From [Eubacterium] yurii (GTDB lineage: Bacteria; Bacillota; Clostridia; Peptostreptococcales; Filifactoraceae): DNA of 34,085 nucleotides. The position numbers and the translations under genes are program-made. The DNA lies in assembly GCA_900167215.1 (NCBI GenBank), contig FUZS01000010.1, positions 1 through 34,085 on the forward strand, read 5' to 3'. This document shows positions 1-8,717 of the stretch, piece by piece. Within the stretch, counting starts at the first letter, position 1; each line of letters begins with the position of its first letter. Below the pieces are notes generated by a model. It was given only the letters and a program-made list of their open reading frames with translations. It did not search any database and had not been told where the DNA came from.

Positions 1-348
1 TTCTTATGTTTTAGCCATACATCACTGCATGGGTTCGGTTTGTATCAAGGGTAACTTGTCATTAACCGCCACATAAGACCTCCCCGGTTAAGAGTGATAA
101 CCTTCCTCTCATCTATCTGTCACATTTACACCATAGGGTTCGGGTAGTATTGGACTTCACTTTGTTAAGCAAGCTCGTCCGCCCTATAAATGCCTTGTAT
201 GTGATTTCTGTTCGTCAGACCGAGAATTTGCATTAAGCTTACTTCAGATTCCACCTCACGATGGACACCCTTGCCCTCTGCTAACAGTTCCTACTACCAA
301 GCCTGTAACGGACTTTCACCGTCAAGTTATCACCCATTCCGAGCAAAC
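1..348 (-). mobile_element. Group II intron, 5' ribozyme portion (runs off left edge)
   Basis: Read on the minus strand, this stretch has the layout of the 5' domain of clostridial group II introns: a start near GTTTGCTCGGAATGGGTG, then GACGGTGAAAGTCCGTTACA, GGGCAAGGGTGTCC, GTGAGGTGGAATCTGAAG, CTCGGTCTGACGAACAG and AACAAAGTGAAGTCCAATAC. These segments match, from memory, the conserved folding elements of introns that usually begin GTGCGCCCGGCATGGGTG. The start here deviates from the GUGYG consensus. The intron-encoded reverse transcriptase and the 3' end would lie to the left and are not in the window, so whether the intron is whole cannot be judged. The 5' boundary at 348 is an estimate good to a few bases. 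Confidence 0.75.
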
Positions 349-350
349 GC

Positions 351-393
351 AAAAAAGGGCTTGTAAAAACTGAATTTCAATTTTTACAAGCCC
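351..393 (-). terminator. Rho-independent terminator of the 75-aa ORF; intron target site
   Basis: A perfect 13-bp stem (357-369 with 381-393, core GGGCTTGTAAAAA) encloses an 11-nt loop. On the minus strand it is followed by six T (356-351). It lies just downstream of the leftward small ORF. The group II intron starts two or three bases beyond the T run, on the same strand. Confidence 0.85.
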
Positions 394-409
394 TGTATAA
401 TATCAATAA

Positions 410-637
410 CTATTTTTCCGGTTCGTAGAAATCCTCCTCATAGTCATACTCAAATCTTCTTTGATTTTTTCTAAATACCTTTTCATCCTTATGGGAAAAC
501 TTCTTCTTGCCAATAAAACTGTCAAACTTATCAAAATTATTGGATTTTGACTGCTTTTTGAAATTTTCATCCTTTAATTTCTTTGTTCTTTTTTCCTTGG
601 CTGTGTTAAACAATTCGTTATCAAGATTTGCACCCAT
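410..637 (-). CDS. Small, highly charged hypothetical protein (75 aa)
   Basis: This leftward ORF encodes a Lys/Asp/Glu/Phe-rich protein with no membrane segment or signal peptide and no domain I recognise. The middle is basic (KKQSKSNNFDKF, GKKKFSHKDEK) and the C-terminus is acidic and aromatic (YDYEEDFYEPEK). A strong terminator follows 17 bases after the stop, which supports a real transcription unit. The ribosome binding site is weak: an AAAGGAA lies about 15 bases before the ATG, further than usual. Codon use looks like its neighbours. It could be a small nucleic-acid-binding protein, but that is only a guess from charge. Confidence 0.5.
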   Translation of the reverse strand: MGANLDNELFNTAKEKRTKKLKDENFKKQSKSNNFDKFDSFIGKKKFSHKDEKVFRKNQRRFEYDYEEDFYEPEK

Positions 638-1000
638 TTGTTTCTACTAAATTCCTTTCATAAAATTGAAACAATATTTTCATATAATTGTATTATATGA
701 AGCTTTTCTATTGACATGACCGTATTATGTATGGGGAAGTCATGCCGTTTTTACATTAAAATTAAACTGACTCCATTATAAAACAAAACTTTGCGAACTG
801 CAATACCGAAATTTTCAGTTTTATAAAAAAGAAAGAAAAATTTCAAAATCACTTGACTAAATTTCAAAAAATGGTATAATAAACCTAAATTAAGAAAAGG
901 TTTTGCATTTACTTTTGCAAAGTTGATACGAATTATTACATAATCATTTTAATTTTGCAAATATACTAAAAACTCATTAGAAACTTTAGGAGGATTATCA
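638..1000. other. Intergenic region, divergent control region
   Basis: This AT-rich stretch separates the leftward small ORF from the rightward dehydrogenase gene. It holds the dehydrogenase promoter at 853-880 and its ribosome binding site AGGAGG just before 1001. There is also a 6-bp inverted repeat, CATGAC (715-720) and GTCATG (739-744), next to a TTGACA at 711-716 that lacks a good -10. No further gene or RNA was recognised. Confidence 0.6.
853..880 (+). promoter_or_regulatory. Sigma-A type promoter for the hydroxyacid dehydrogenase
   Basis: TTGACT (853-858) and a perfect TATAAT (875-880) are separated by 16 bp. Transcription would start near 887, giving a leader of about 110 nt. The leader shows no riboswitch fold that I recognise. 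Confidence 0.7.
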
Positions 1001-1924
1001 ATGAAATGTCTTGTAACTGAATTGTACAATCAAGCCGGTATAGATATACTGGAAAAAAACGGTGTTAGCGTTACACTTGCATATGGAAAATCTCTTGATG
1101 AATTAAAAGAAATGGTAAAAGACTATGAAATTTTGATAGTAAGAGCGGCTACTCCTGTAGATAAATCTTTTGTAGATGCCGGAGTAAAACTTAAAGCTAT
1201 AGGTATGGCAGGCATAGGTCTTAATCACATAGATGTTGAATACGCAAAAAGCAAGGGCATAGGAATATTCAACGTGCCTGACGGAAGTACAACAGCAGTA
1301 TCTGAGCTTGCAATAGGTACAATGTTGAACGTGCTTAGAAAAATAGGCAATGCTAACACATATGTAAAGGCCGGAAACTGGGATAAGACAGGATTTACAG
1401 GAAATGAAATAAGAAATAAGACAGTAGGTATACTTTCTCTTGGAAAGATAGGATTCAGAGTTGCTGAAATTTGCCTTGCATTTGGTGCAAAACAAATCTT
1501 GACTTACGATCCATATCTAAAGCAAGAAGTAGCTGATAAGATAAATGCAAAGATACTTCCTCTTGACGAAGTATTGAAACAATCAGACATCATATCAATA
1601 CACACTCCACTTACTCCTGAAACTAAGCATATGCTTGGAAAAGAACAAATAGCTATGATGAAAGAAGGAGCATATCTGTTCAACTTAGGTCGTGGCGGAA
1701 TAGTAGATGAAGAAGCTCTTTATGAAGCACTTGCTTCTAAAAAACTTGCCGGAGCAGGATTTGATGTAATGGAAGAAGAACCACCTTCAAAAGACAACAA
1801 GTTGTTTAAGCTTGACAACTTCTCAATCACTTGCCATATAGGTGCAGGTACTCACGAAGCACAAGTATACATCTCAGAGTCATTGTCAACTCAAATATTG
1901 AAATATCTTGGAGTATTAAAATAA
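1001..1924 (+). CDS. D-2-hydroxyacid dehydrogenase (SerA-like, no ACT domain)
   Basis: This is an NAD-dependent oxidoreductase of the D-isomer-specific 2-hydroxyacid dehydrogenase family, 307 aa. The nucleotide-binding loop is SLGKIG (146-151) within the Rossmann fold. Catalytic residues visible are Arg231 in NLGRGG, a Glu at about 258-260 in DVMEEEPP, and His279 in TCHIGAGTHEA. The length is that of short 3-phosphoglycerate dehydrogenases or hydroxyacid reductases without the C-terminal ACT domain of E. coli SerA. The CHIGAxTxEA ending favours the SerA branch. No serC neighbour is present, so a role in serine synthesis is not supported by context and the substrate could be another 2-keto acid. 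AGGAGG lies 7 bases before the ATG. It is a single-gene unit ending at the shared terminator. Confidence 0.88.
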   Translation: MKCLVTELYNQAGIDILEKNGVSVTLAYGKSLDELKEMVKDYEILIVRAATPVDKSFVDAGVKLKAIGMAGIGLNHIDVEYAKSKGIGIFNVPDGSTTAVSELAIGTMLNVLRKIGNANTYVKAGNWDKTGFTGNEIRNKTVGILSLGKIGFRVAEICLAFGAKQILTYDPYLKQEVADKINAKILPLDEVLKQSDIISIHTPLTPETKHMLGKEQIAMMKEGAYLFNLGRGGIVDEEALYEALASKKLAGAGFDVMEEEPPSKDNKLFKLDNFSITCHIGAGTHEAQVYISESLSTQILKYLGVLK

Positions 1925-2027
1925 GCAAATTACTGTTATAATATAGAACAGTTTAATGTTTAAGTATAATTTCTCGTATCTTACGGCTTATGTTATCATA
2001 ATCTTGAGATAAGAGATTTTTAATAAT

Positions 2028-2077
2028 AAAAAAAGCCATAATCATTTTATAACCCAAGTTGATTATAGCTTTTTTTA
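2028..2077. terminator. Bidirectional terminator between convergent genes
   Basis: The arms AAAAAGCCATAATCA (2029-2043) and TGATTATAGCTTTTT (2060-2074) pair with one C-A mismatch around a 16-nt loop. An A run on the left and a T run on the right let it work in both directions, closing the dehydrogenase gene and the leftward BMC operon. Confidence 0.8.
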
Positions 2078-2110
2078 TTTTTTGTCTATATTTTAAGAAA
2101 AAATTTCGTA

Positions 2111-3511
2111 TTACCTTATACTAAAAGAATCACTCATTGTGCACCTTCTCACTCTGCAGAATGATTTCGGAGATGTAAGCCCCTCTCCGGTAGGACCTGC
2201 TATTGTAAATGTAGTATATCCCTCTCCACCTACTCCAATACCTGAGTATGAAGGTGCATTTTTCACAAATATTGTTGCTTCCAACTTTTTAGCCATCTTT
2301 GAAAGTTTTTCTACATTCCTTGAGTGCATTATAGCTGTATGTCTATTTCTATGTTCTGCTTCATAAGCGTATTCAATAGCTACATCTACATCAGATACAC
2401 TAACAATAGGTAATATAGGCATAAGCATTTCTTCTTGAACTAAATGATGATCCTTATTTGTTCTACATATAATAAGCCTTATACTGTCATCTACATTTAT
2501 GCCTAATTTTTCTAATATATATTTAGCAGATTTTCCTACAAAGTCTGTATTCGGCTTACCATTTTCTTGTGATACCATCTTATCTAATTTTTCTATCATT
2601 TCATAAGATGTTATTTCATAGGCTCCATTCTTTTTCATATGATATATCAGTTGATCGCATATACTTTCTACAGCAAAAACTTCTTTTTCTGCTATACAAG
2701 GTACATTATTGTCAAAACTTGAACCGGCTACTATATCCTTTGCAGCCTTTTCTATATCAGCTGTCTCATCTACTACTACCGGTGGATTTCCTGCACCTGC
2801 TCCTATGGCTTTCTTTCCTGATGATAAAACCGTCTTTACTATAGCCGGGCCACCTGTAGCGACCAACATTTTTATTTTTGGATGGTTCATCATTAAATTT
2901 GTGTTTTCTATAGAAGGTTCTTTTACCATACTTATAAGATTTCTTGGAGCACCGGCTTGTTCAAGAGCTTTATTCATAAGCTTAACCAGTTTTATAGAAG
3001 TATTTTTCGCTCTTGGATGCGGACTAAATACAACCGTATTTCCACCTACTATCATAGATATGGAATTGCTTATAAATGTCTCTGTAGGATTTGTTGTCGG
3101 TGTTATAGAGCCTATAACTCCAAATGGACAATATTCTTCTATTGTCAATCCATCTTGTCCACTTACTGCTCTTGTAATCAAATCTTCCATACCGGGAGTC
3201 TTTTCTGCAGCCAGTTTATTTTTTAATATCTTATCTTCATATCTTCCAATTCCTGTTTCTTCTACAGCATCTCTTGACATCATTTCAAGATTGTCTTTTT
3301 TTAATATAATTTGCCTTATGGCATTTGCATATTCATTTCTTTTTTGTACACTACATTCAAACAACTGTCTTTGTGCTATCTCACTGGCATTTATAGCATC
3401 ATCTACACTGTCAAATATACCATAATTATATATGTCTACCATCTTTGTAGATTCCAGTTTCATTTCACTAAGTACCTGTCTAACGACATCTTCTAATAAT
3501 TCCGGATTCAT
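2111..3511 (-). CDS. CoA-acylating aldehyde dehydrogenase with N-terminal encapsulation peptide (PduP/EutE-like)
   Basis: The enzyme oxidises the aldehyde made by the GRE to acyl-CoA with NAD. The ATG at 3511, giving 466 aa, follows a GGGGGAG site and is preferred over an ATG 18 bases upstream. Residues 3-17 (PELLEDVVRQVLSEM) form a short amphipathic helix of the type that targets PduP to the shell interior. The catalytic Cys272 lies in SFDNNVPCIAEKE, the PduP/EutE signature, and VATGGPAIVK is the conserved nucleotide-binding region. The C-terminus RRCTMSDSFSIR is typical of BMC-associated members. It is the last gene of the leftward operon, behind pduL. A second homologue in the locus (8718-10037) lacks the targeting helix, so this one is the more likely lumen enzyme. 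Confidence 0.9.
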   Translation of the reverse strand: MNPELLEDVVRQVLSEMKLESTKMVDIYNYGIFDSVDDAINASEIAQRQLFECSVQKRNEYANAIRQIILKKDNLEMMSRDAVEETGIGRYEDKILKNKLAAEKTPGMEDLITRAVSGQDGLTIEEYCPFGVIGSITPTTNPTETFISNSISMIVGGNTVVFSPHPRAKNTSIKLVKLMNKALEQAGAPRNLISMVKEPSIENTNLMMNHPKIKMLVATGGPAIVKTVLSSGKKAIGAGAGNPPVVVDETADIEKAAKDIVAGSSFDNNVPCIAEKEVFAVESICDQLIYHMKKNGAYEITSYEMIEKLDKMVSQENGKPNTDFVGKSAKYILEKLGINVDDSIRLIICRTNKDHHLVQEEMLMPILPIVSVSDVDVAIEYAYEAEHRNRHTAIMHSRNVEKLSKMAKKLEATIFVKNAPSYSGIGVGGEGYTTFTIAGPTGEGLTSPKSFCRVRRCTMSDSFSIR

Positions 3512-3563
3512 TTTCTCCCCCTTATTCAATATTAATTTGAAATTATAACTTGGTTATAATATT

Positions 3564-4208
3564 CTAATTATATTTTTTCTTTAATATAGCAAAATCATTA
3601 TTTTTTACACAAACAGAATTCGCTTCATCTGTATCCAAGTGCATTTCAAGATTATAACTATCAGAAACTCTAATAAGAACATTAGACATTATGGCCTTTC
3701 TTTGTCCATATACTTGTACATCTACAAACTCTCCGTCATGCACACCCATTTTCATTGCATCTTGTGGTCTCATGTGGATATGTCTCAATGCTACTATTGT
3801 TCCTTCCTTTGCCTTAACACTGCCTTTTGGACCTATTATTTCAAGTCCAGGAGTATTTTCTATTTTTCCTGATTCAGTTATAGGAGCTTTTATACCTAAT
3901 CTAAAAGAATCTGTAAGAGATACTTCTATCTGTGTATTATTTCTTACAGGTCCCAATATCCTCACATTTTCAAATTCTCCTTTTGGACCTCTTATAGTGA
4001 CTGTTTCTTCAGATGCAAATTGTCCTGGTTGTTTCAAATCCGCTTTTTTGGTTAGATTATAGCCTTTTCCAAAAAGAGTTTCAAGATCTTCTTTACAAAC
4101 ATGAACATGTCTATTTGAAACACCTATAGGAATTTTATAGTTTTCTATTTCATCTAATTTTTCTCTTACTTTTTTACAAATCAAAGTTATATATTCTTCT
4201 TGATTCAT
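3564..4208 (-). CDS. pduL: PduL-type phosphotransacylase
   Basis: The enzyme converts acyl-CoA and phosphate to acyl-phosphate and recycles CoA inside the compartment. The zinc-binding histidines of the PduL family are present: His34 and His36 in SNRHVHV, His143 and His145 in LRHIHMRP, and His190 in LEMHLDTDEAN. The N-terminus (NQEEYITLICKKVREKLDEI) is an amphipathic helix consistent with encapsulation. The ATG at 4208 (214 aa) is chosen because AAGGAG lies just upstream; an earlier in-frame start at 4229 would overlap the membrane-protein stop. It sits between the membrane protein gene and the aldehyde dehydrogenase gene. No acetate or propionate kinase gene is adjacent. Confidence 0.93.
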   Translation of the reverse strand: MNQEEYITLICKKVREKLDEIENYKIPIGVSNRHVHVCKEDLETLFGKGYNLTKKADLKQPGQFASEETVTIRGPKGEFENVRILGPVRNNTQIEVSLTDSFRLGIKAPITESGKIENTPGLEIIGPKGSVKAKEGTIVALRHIHMRPQDAMKMGVHDGEFVDVQVYGQRKAIMSNVLIRVSDSYNLEMHLDTDEANSVCVKNNDFAILKKKYN

Positions 4209-4232
4209 ATTAATCTCCTTACTGAGCAAAAA

Positions 4233-5114
4233 CTAACCAAATAACAAGTTAATTATGGCTACAGATATCATTATTACAGTCGCCGGCGGATCTATATAAG
4301 TATCACAATTACTGTTAATTACATTACCTGCTATTTGCCAAGCTACCGCATTTATAACACCTACAGCTATTGCTATAAATATATTTCCTGTAAGTACGAA
4401 AGCTACTGCTGATGGATAACTTATATGGTGTGTTATAGGTATACTAAATCCGGTTTGCAAAAATATAAGTGAAGCTGCACTAATTCCAAAACATATCAGT
4501 GGAAATCCGCCAAGCTGTTCCTTAGTTATACCTGCATCTATCATCGCCTTACCAACTATACCTATTACAGCCGCCATCACTCCACCAATAAAGGCATGCA
4601 AAACTACACTAAGATCCGGATTTGGTAGCCAAGTTCTTTTGACATCCAGACTACATATACCTATTGGACCGGTCCTTCCAACTAAAAGTCTACAAAGCAT
4701 AAGAGAGAAGAACACTCCCGCTCCGGGTGCATCTGTTTTTATAAAAGCAAGTTTCGTAGAAAATAGAGTAAATACCAAAAATCCAACTATAGCAAATACA
4801 CCACCTGCAACAAGCACGCTAATGTCATTTAATGAGTATAGTGGTGTGAGTACATCTTGAGCTGATGAAAGTTTCTTTCTCTTTACAGCTGCAAAAGATG
4901 CTGCAGCTGCCGCACCGGCAAAAGTTATATGTGGTCCCCATAAAAGACCAAACGTGACGTGACCTATTGAATATTCCGGAATACCTGCCATTGTAAGTAT
5001 TCCACCGGAAATAGCTAAAAATCCGGTAATTATAAATGATGGTATGGCACCAAATGCAGAGCCTATAACTCCACCACAAAATGCACCAATTAATAATATT
5101 ATAAAATTATCCAT
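4233..5114 (-). CDS. Polytopic membrane protein, candidate substrate or product transporter
   Basis: This 293-aa protein is almost entirely hydrophobic, with about eight or nine predicted membrane segments. Gly/Ala-rich stretches include FCGGVIGSAFGAIPSF near the start and FAGAAAAASFAAVKRKK near residue 80. A charged cytoplasmic-type loop (KRKKLSSAQD) follows the third or fourth segment. I do not recognise the family with certainty. It does not look like EutH (about 400 aa) or like the PduF/GlpF aquaporin family, because no NPA motifs are visible. Its place between the two-component pair and pduL in the same operon suggests transport of the diol, alcohol or acid linked to the compartment, but that is inference. 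A GGAGACAT site precedes the ATG. Confidence 0.7.
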   Translation of the reverse strand: MDNFIILLIGAFCGGVIGSAFGAIPSFIITGFLAISGGILTMAGIPEYSIGHVTFGLLWGPHITFAGAAAAASFAAVKRKKLSSAQDVLTPLYSLNDISVLVAGGVFAIVGFLVFTLFSTKLAFIKTDAPGAGVFFSLMLCRLLVGRTGPIGICSLDVKRTWLPNPDLSVVLHAFIGGVMAAVIGIVGKAMIDAGITKEQLGGFPLICFGISAASLIFLQTGFSIPITHHISYPSAVAFVLTGNIFIAIAVGVINAVAWQIAGNVINSNCDTYIDPPATVIMISVAIINLLFG

Positions 5115-5198
5115 AACTATGTCTCCTTGTCTATTAATATTTTATGTGTGAACTATTGTTTAATAGATTTAGACATCTGTTATTAAATTTTTATAAAA

Positions 5199-6206
5199 TT
5201 ATATTATTCCTATATTACTTTTAAAATTTGATACAGTATTTTCTTCATATTTTTTGAATACCTTACAAAAATAGCTGAATTCACTGTATCCAACCTTAAC
5301 AAATACATCTGAAATACTCATTCTTGATACACATATATATTCTTTAGCCATATTTATCTTTTTTAGATGAATATAATTCATAACTGTCATATTGAATTCT
5401 TTTTTTAATATTCTGCTTAGATATCCTTGAGATACATTGCAAGATTTAACAACGTTATCTAACGATATATAACTTTTTATATTAGATTGTATATATTCAA
5501 AAACATTTTTAAGAATTGGATATCTATTTTGGCTTCTGACAATGAATATATACTCAATAATATTAAACAGCCATGTCGACAATACCCTCACATCATTATC
5601 TGCATTATTTTCCAATACAAACTTAGACTTAAAATCTTCGTATCTATTCTTATGTTCAGGTAGAAAAGATATTAGTAAATTATACATAAATCTATAGGTT
5701 TCATTTGAAAAATCATCTTCAGAGTATATGTCTATCAGCTTCTTAGAAAAGTTATTTAACTCTCTACATATTGATTTAAAATCATTGGCTTCTATAAATT
5801 TTTCTATGCCTACGTTAGCTTGTACATCTTTTTTTGTATTTATTTTATTATAATAATTAGTCAATACTCTAAGAATTTTTTCTTCATCCAAAGGCTTTAT
5901 TATATAATGCTCTATTTTATTCCTCAAAGCATGATGAGCAAGCTCAAAACTATTATAGCTGGACAATATGAATATCTTCGTTTTCGGACTTATTTCCAAT
6001 ATTTCTTTACTGGCTGTTATTCCATCTTTCACAGGCATCATTATATCCATAAATACTATGTCTATATCTTGTCTCTTACATATATCCACTGCTTGTTGTC
6101 CATTACAGGCTAGTAGACTCCCATCAAAACCATCTAAAGAGGATACTATTTTTGAAGTAGCCTGCCTCATTAGAGCTTCATCATCTACTATCAAAACTTT
6201 AATCAT
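5199..6206 (-). CDS. Response regulator, receiver plus AraC-type DNA-binding domain
   Basis: This is a transcription factor of the YesN/AraC type. Its receiver domain (residues 1-120) has an intact phosphorylation site: acidic pair Asp8-Asp9, acceptor Asp54 in VFMDIMMPV, Ser82/Ser83 in ILSSYN, and Lys104 in IIKPLDE. After a helical linker comes an AraC-family double helix-turn-helix at about 240-335 (VSQGYLSRILKKEF and ISDVFVKVGYSEFSYFCKVF). The ATG at 6206 follows GAGGGA and overlaps the sensor gene by 8 bases, implying coupled translation; a TTG at 6224 is less likely. It is the probable activator of the divergent BMC promoters, where 22-bp-spaced direct repeats suit an AraC-type protein. 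Confidence 0.9.
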   Translation of the reverse strand: MIKVLIVDDEALMRQATSKIVSSLDGFDGSLLACNGQQAVDICKRQDIDIVFMDIMMPVKDGITASKEILEISPKTKIFILSSYNSFELAHHALRNKIEHYIIKPLDEEKILRVLTNYYNKINTKKDVQANVGIEKFIEANDFKSICRELNNFSKKLIDIYSEDDFSNETYRFMYNLLISFLPEHKNRYEDFKSKFVLENNADNDVRVLSTWLFNIIEYIFIVRSQNRYPILKNVFEYIQSNIKSYISLDNVVKSCNVSQGYLSRILKKEFNMTVMNYIHLKKINMAKEYICVSRMSISDVFVKVGYSEFSYFCKVFKKYEENTVSNFKSNIGII

Positions 6207-7521
6207 AATTTGTTCCCTCATCAAAATTCAGCGGGTATTTCATAATAACGATAGTTCCACCGTCACTATTATTTTCAATAATTGTTTTATATTCCTCTCC
6301 AAAAATCCTTACATTAGCTTTCATGACACTTTTTACTGACTTTAATATGTCTATCCCTTCATGATTATCTCCATAGAATTTGTATTTTTCTTCCAATTCG
6401 GATATACTCATATTATGACCATCATCTATTATAGATATCTTGACATCCCTATCATCAATAACTTCAACCTTTACATCTATATTCAGATCGTCTTCACTCA
6501 TTGTCATATTAAAGTAGATGCTACTTTGTATAAAAGGTAAAAGCATTGCAAAAGGTTGCTTTTTATCTAATAAATTATCATCACATGATATTGAGCAATT
6601 TATTTTATCTCCATATCTTATTTTGTTTATTTCAATAAAACTCTTTACTCTAGATAGTGCATATCTAATACTCTTTTCTTTGTTATCACTCAACTCATCC
6701 GCTATAAAGCTGGAATATTTTATTATTGCATCATTAGTCTTCTTAGCACCTTCTATTATAGAAAGGTTGGATATCATATTCCACATATTCCTACTAAAAA
6801 ATAGATTAGTATTGTGAATGATACTATTATAGTCTGTTTTTAAAGCTCTGTATTTATATTCTAAATCTGCCAACTTATCTTGCAAATTTTTTATCTTATT
6901 TAGATTTTTGAGCTTATTATGTTCTGAAATTATTTCTTTTTTTGTCAACTGGTTAATAATAAATTCCACTAACTTTGATATGGATAAAAATTCATTATAT
7001 GTATATATTTTTGAATCTTTTAACGCTTCTTCAAATTCTGGAGAATTTATATCTATTTCTTCCATTTCTCTTCCCAAATTTGACATATTTTTACTTAATC
7101 TCATAACATAAGGCGGAGCATCATAACATCTTACCTGTCCACCTACAAATCCACCTAAATATCTGTCATTTACTACTATAGGTATAGCCACTTCCAGCAA
7201 ACCGCAAGGACAAAAATATATACTTGTCTGCTTGCTTGTAGCTGCTATAATGGCTCCAGAGGCATCTGATAATTTGCACAATTCTTGTCTTAGTTTATCA
7301 TTTCTCATTTTCTTGCAAAATCCAATAAATCCGGTAGTTTCAGTTACCGGCTCCCCCTTATAATCTACCGTTACAAAGGCAAGACCGGTAACACCCGATA
7401 CTATTCTTTGTATCTCTTCTAAATTTTCTTTTCCAAAAATAGATATTATATCTAAATTATCCTTACCCTCAAGGTACTTCTCATGTATAGAAATATTTGC
7501 AATATTAGAATTATCAATCAT
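6199..7521 (-). CDS. PocR-domain sensor with degenerate LytS/YesM-type kinase domain
   Basis: Residues 25-180 form a PocR ligand-sensing domain, with conserved features such as GEPVTETTGF, FCKKMR, YFCPCGLLEVAIPIVV and RYLGGFVGGQVRC. Proteins with this domain respond to small diols (PocR of the pdu/cob regulon responds to 1,2-propanediol). A coiled coil at 185-230 leads to a His_kinase/HATPase region. The usual NPHFLFN motif is replaced by NTNLFFSRN (237-245), so the phospho-accepting His is missing. The N-box, normally ENAxKHG, reads QSSIYFN (332-338), so the ATP/Mg-binding Asn is missing. A G1-like DDGHNMS remains. It may sense without classical autophosphorylation. ATG 7521 is preferred over a GTG 12 bases upstream because GAGG is correctly spaced for it. 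Confidence 0.82.
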   Translation of the reverse strand: MIDNSNIANISIHEKYLEGKDNLDIISIFGKENLEEIQRIVSGVTGLAFVTVDYKGEPVTETTGFIGFCKKMRNDKLRQELCKLSDASGAIIAATSKQTSIYFCPCGLLEVAIPIVVNDRYLGGFVGGQVRCYDAPPYVMRLSKNMSNLGREMEEIDINSPEFEEALKDSKIYTYNEFLSISKLVEFIINQLTKKEIISEHNKLKNLNKIKNLQDKLADLEYKYRALKTDYNSIIHNTNLFFSRNMWNMISNLSIIEGAKKTNDAIIKYSSFIADELSDNKEKSIRYALSRVKSFIEINKIRYGDKINCSISCDDNLLDKKQPFAMLLPFIQSSIYFNMTMSEDDLNIDVKVEVIDDRDVKISIIDDGHNMSISELEEKYKFYGDNHEGIDILKSVKSVMKANVRIFGEEYKTIIENNSDGGTIVIMKYPLNFDEGTNYD

Positions 7522-7572
7522 AGTAGTCCTCACCTTAAATAAAAGTAATAATTATATTTATATAAGACTACT

Positions 7573-8691
7573 TTAATATACTTTATCCAAAATTGCAATA
7601 ATATCTTTTTTAGATATTATTGTAGGATTTGTTTTTAAGGTATTATCTTCAAGAGCGTTATTTGCTAAGTATTCTTTATTCTTCTCCCAGTCTTGTCTTG
7701 GTATACCATATTTAGATATTTTCTTCGGCATATCCATGAGATCCATAATGACATCTATATATTTTTTCAATATTTCTATAGCGACATCATCTGTGTCATC
7801 TTTTTTTGATAAACCTATCTTTCTGGAAAATTGTGCATATTTTACTTTTACTTTTTCATCTTTAGAATTAGCATCTATAACTTCTTTTAATAATATGGCA
7901 TTTGCCAATCCATGCGGTATATGATGTATTCCGCCTATTTGATGCGCTATACTGTGATTTGCTCCAAGTCCTGCTATATTAAATGCTACTCCTGCAAGAT
8001 TAGACGCTATCAACATCTTCTCCTTAGCTAAGAAATTATCCTTATTCTCAAAGCTTTCATAAATATATTTTACAATAAGCTCTCCTGATTTTTCTGCAAG
8101 TGCATCCGAATAATCATTAGCACCTGTAGCTACATAGGCCTCTATTATGTGAGTAAGCACATCTATACCGGTATTTGCAACCACTTGCCTTGGCAAAGAT
8201 TTGGTAAAATCGGCATCTAATATAGCAATATCAGGTAAAATATCATCTGATGCTAATAAATGCTTTACATTTTTTTCCTCATCTCTAATGACTGTAACAG
8301 AAGTAACTTCTGAACCTGTCCCACTGGTAGTGGGTATTGCTATAAAATCCACATCATTTTTCAGATAATTTGAGCCTTTCAAAAAGTATATGACGCCTTT
8401 TGCAGTATCTATGGCAGAACCACCACCAAAGCCTATTATATGAGTAGCTTTTAACTCAAGCATACTTTTTATGGCTTCACCTATTATAGACAAGGTCGGA
8501 TCAGGTTGCACCCTATCAAAAATCATAAATTTATTACTTTTATCAATATTTTCTATAAGCTTGTCTATTATATAATTTTTCACTAAAAATTCGTCCGATA
8601 CTATGAGTATGGTAGAATTTTTTATTTTTTTTAATTCTTCTAATGAATCCTTACCTATACAAATCTTTGTATATTGGTTGATTACATCCAA
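7573..8691 (-). CDS. Iron-containing alcohol dehydrogenase (PduQ/EutG-like)
   Basis: A group III metal-dependent alcohol dehydrogenase of 372 aa. It reduces the compartment aldehyde to alcohol and regenerates NAD for the aldehyde dehydrogenase. The nucleotide-binding motif is GFGGGSAIDTAKG (87-99). Metal ligands expected from FucO spacing are all present: Asp177, His181, His246 and His260, in the segments GIDVLTHIIEAY and ANHSIAHQIGGIHHIPHG. The N-terminus is not obviously an encapsulation helix, so it may be carried in by partners. It lies 26 bases downstream of the second aldehyde dehydrogenase in the same operon. The best-fitting products are 1-propanol or 1,3-propanediol. Confidence 0.92.
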   Translation of the reverse strand: MDVINQYTKICIGKDSLEELKKIKNSTILIVSDEFLVKNYIIDKLIENIDKSNKFMIFDRVQPDPTLSIIGEAIKSMLELKATHIIGFGGGSAIDTAKGVIYFLKGSNYLKNDVDFIAIPTTSGTGSEVTSVTVIRDEEKNVKHLLASDDILPDIAILDADFTKSLPRQVVANTGIDVLTHIIEAYVATGANDYSDALAEKSGELIVKYIYESFENKDNFLAKEKMLIASNLAGVAFNIAGLGANHSIAHQIGGIHHIPHGLANAILLKEVIDANSKDEKVKVKYAQFSRKIGLSKKDDTDDVAIEILKKYIDVIMDLMDMPKKISKYGIPRQDWEKNKEYLANNALEDNTLKTNPTIISKKDIIAILDKVY

Positions 8692-8717
8692 TTTTACAAC
8701 ACCACCTTAATAGAGTT

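Noticed and set aside
715-744. CATGAC/GTCATG inverted repeat as an operator.
   Set aside because: Only six bases per arm with an 18-base spacer and no associated promoter; it may be chance.
2709-3425. A 238-codon open frame on the plus strand.
   Set aside because: It lies wholly opposite the aldehyde dehydrogenase gene, has no ribosome binding site and gives a low-complexity hydrophobic product; it is a shadow of the real gene.
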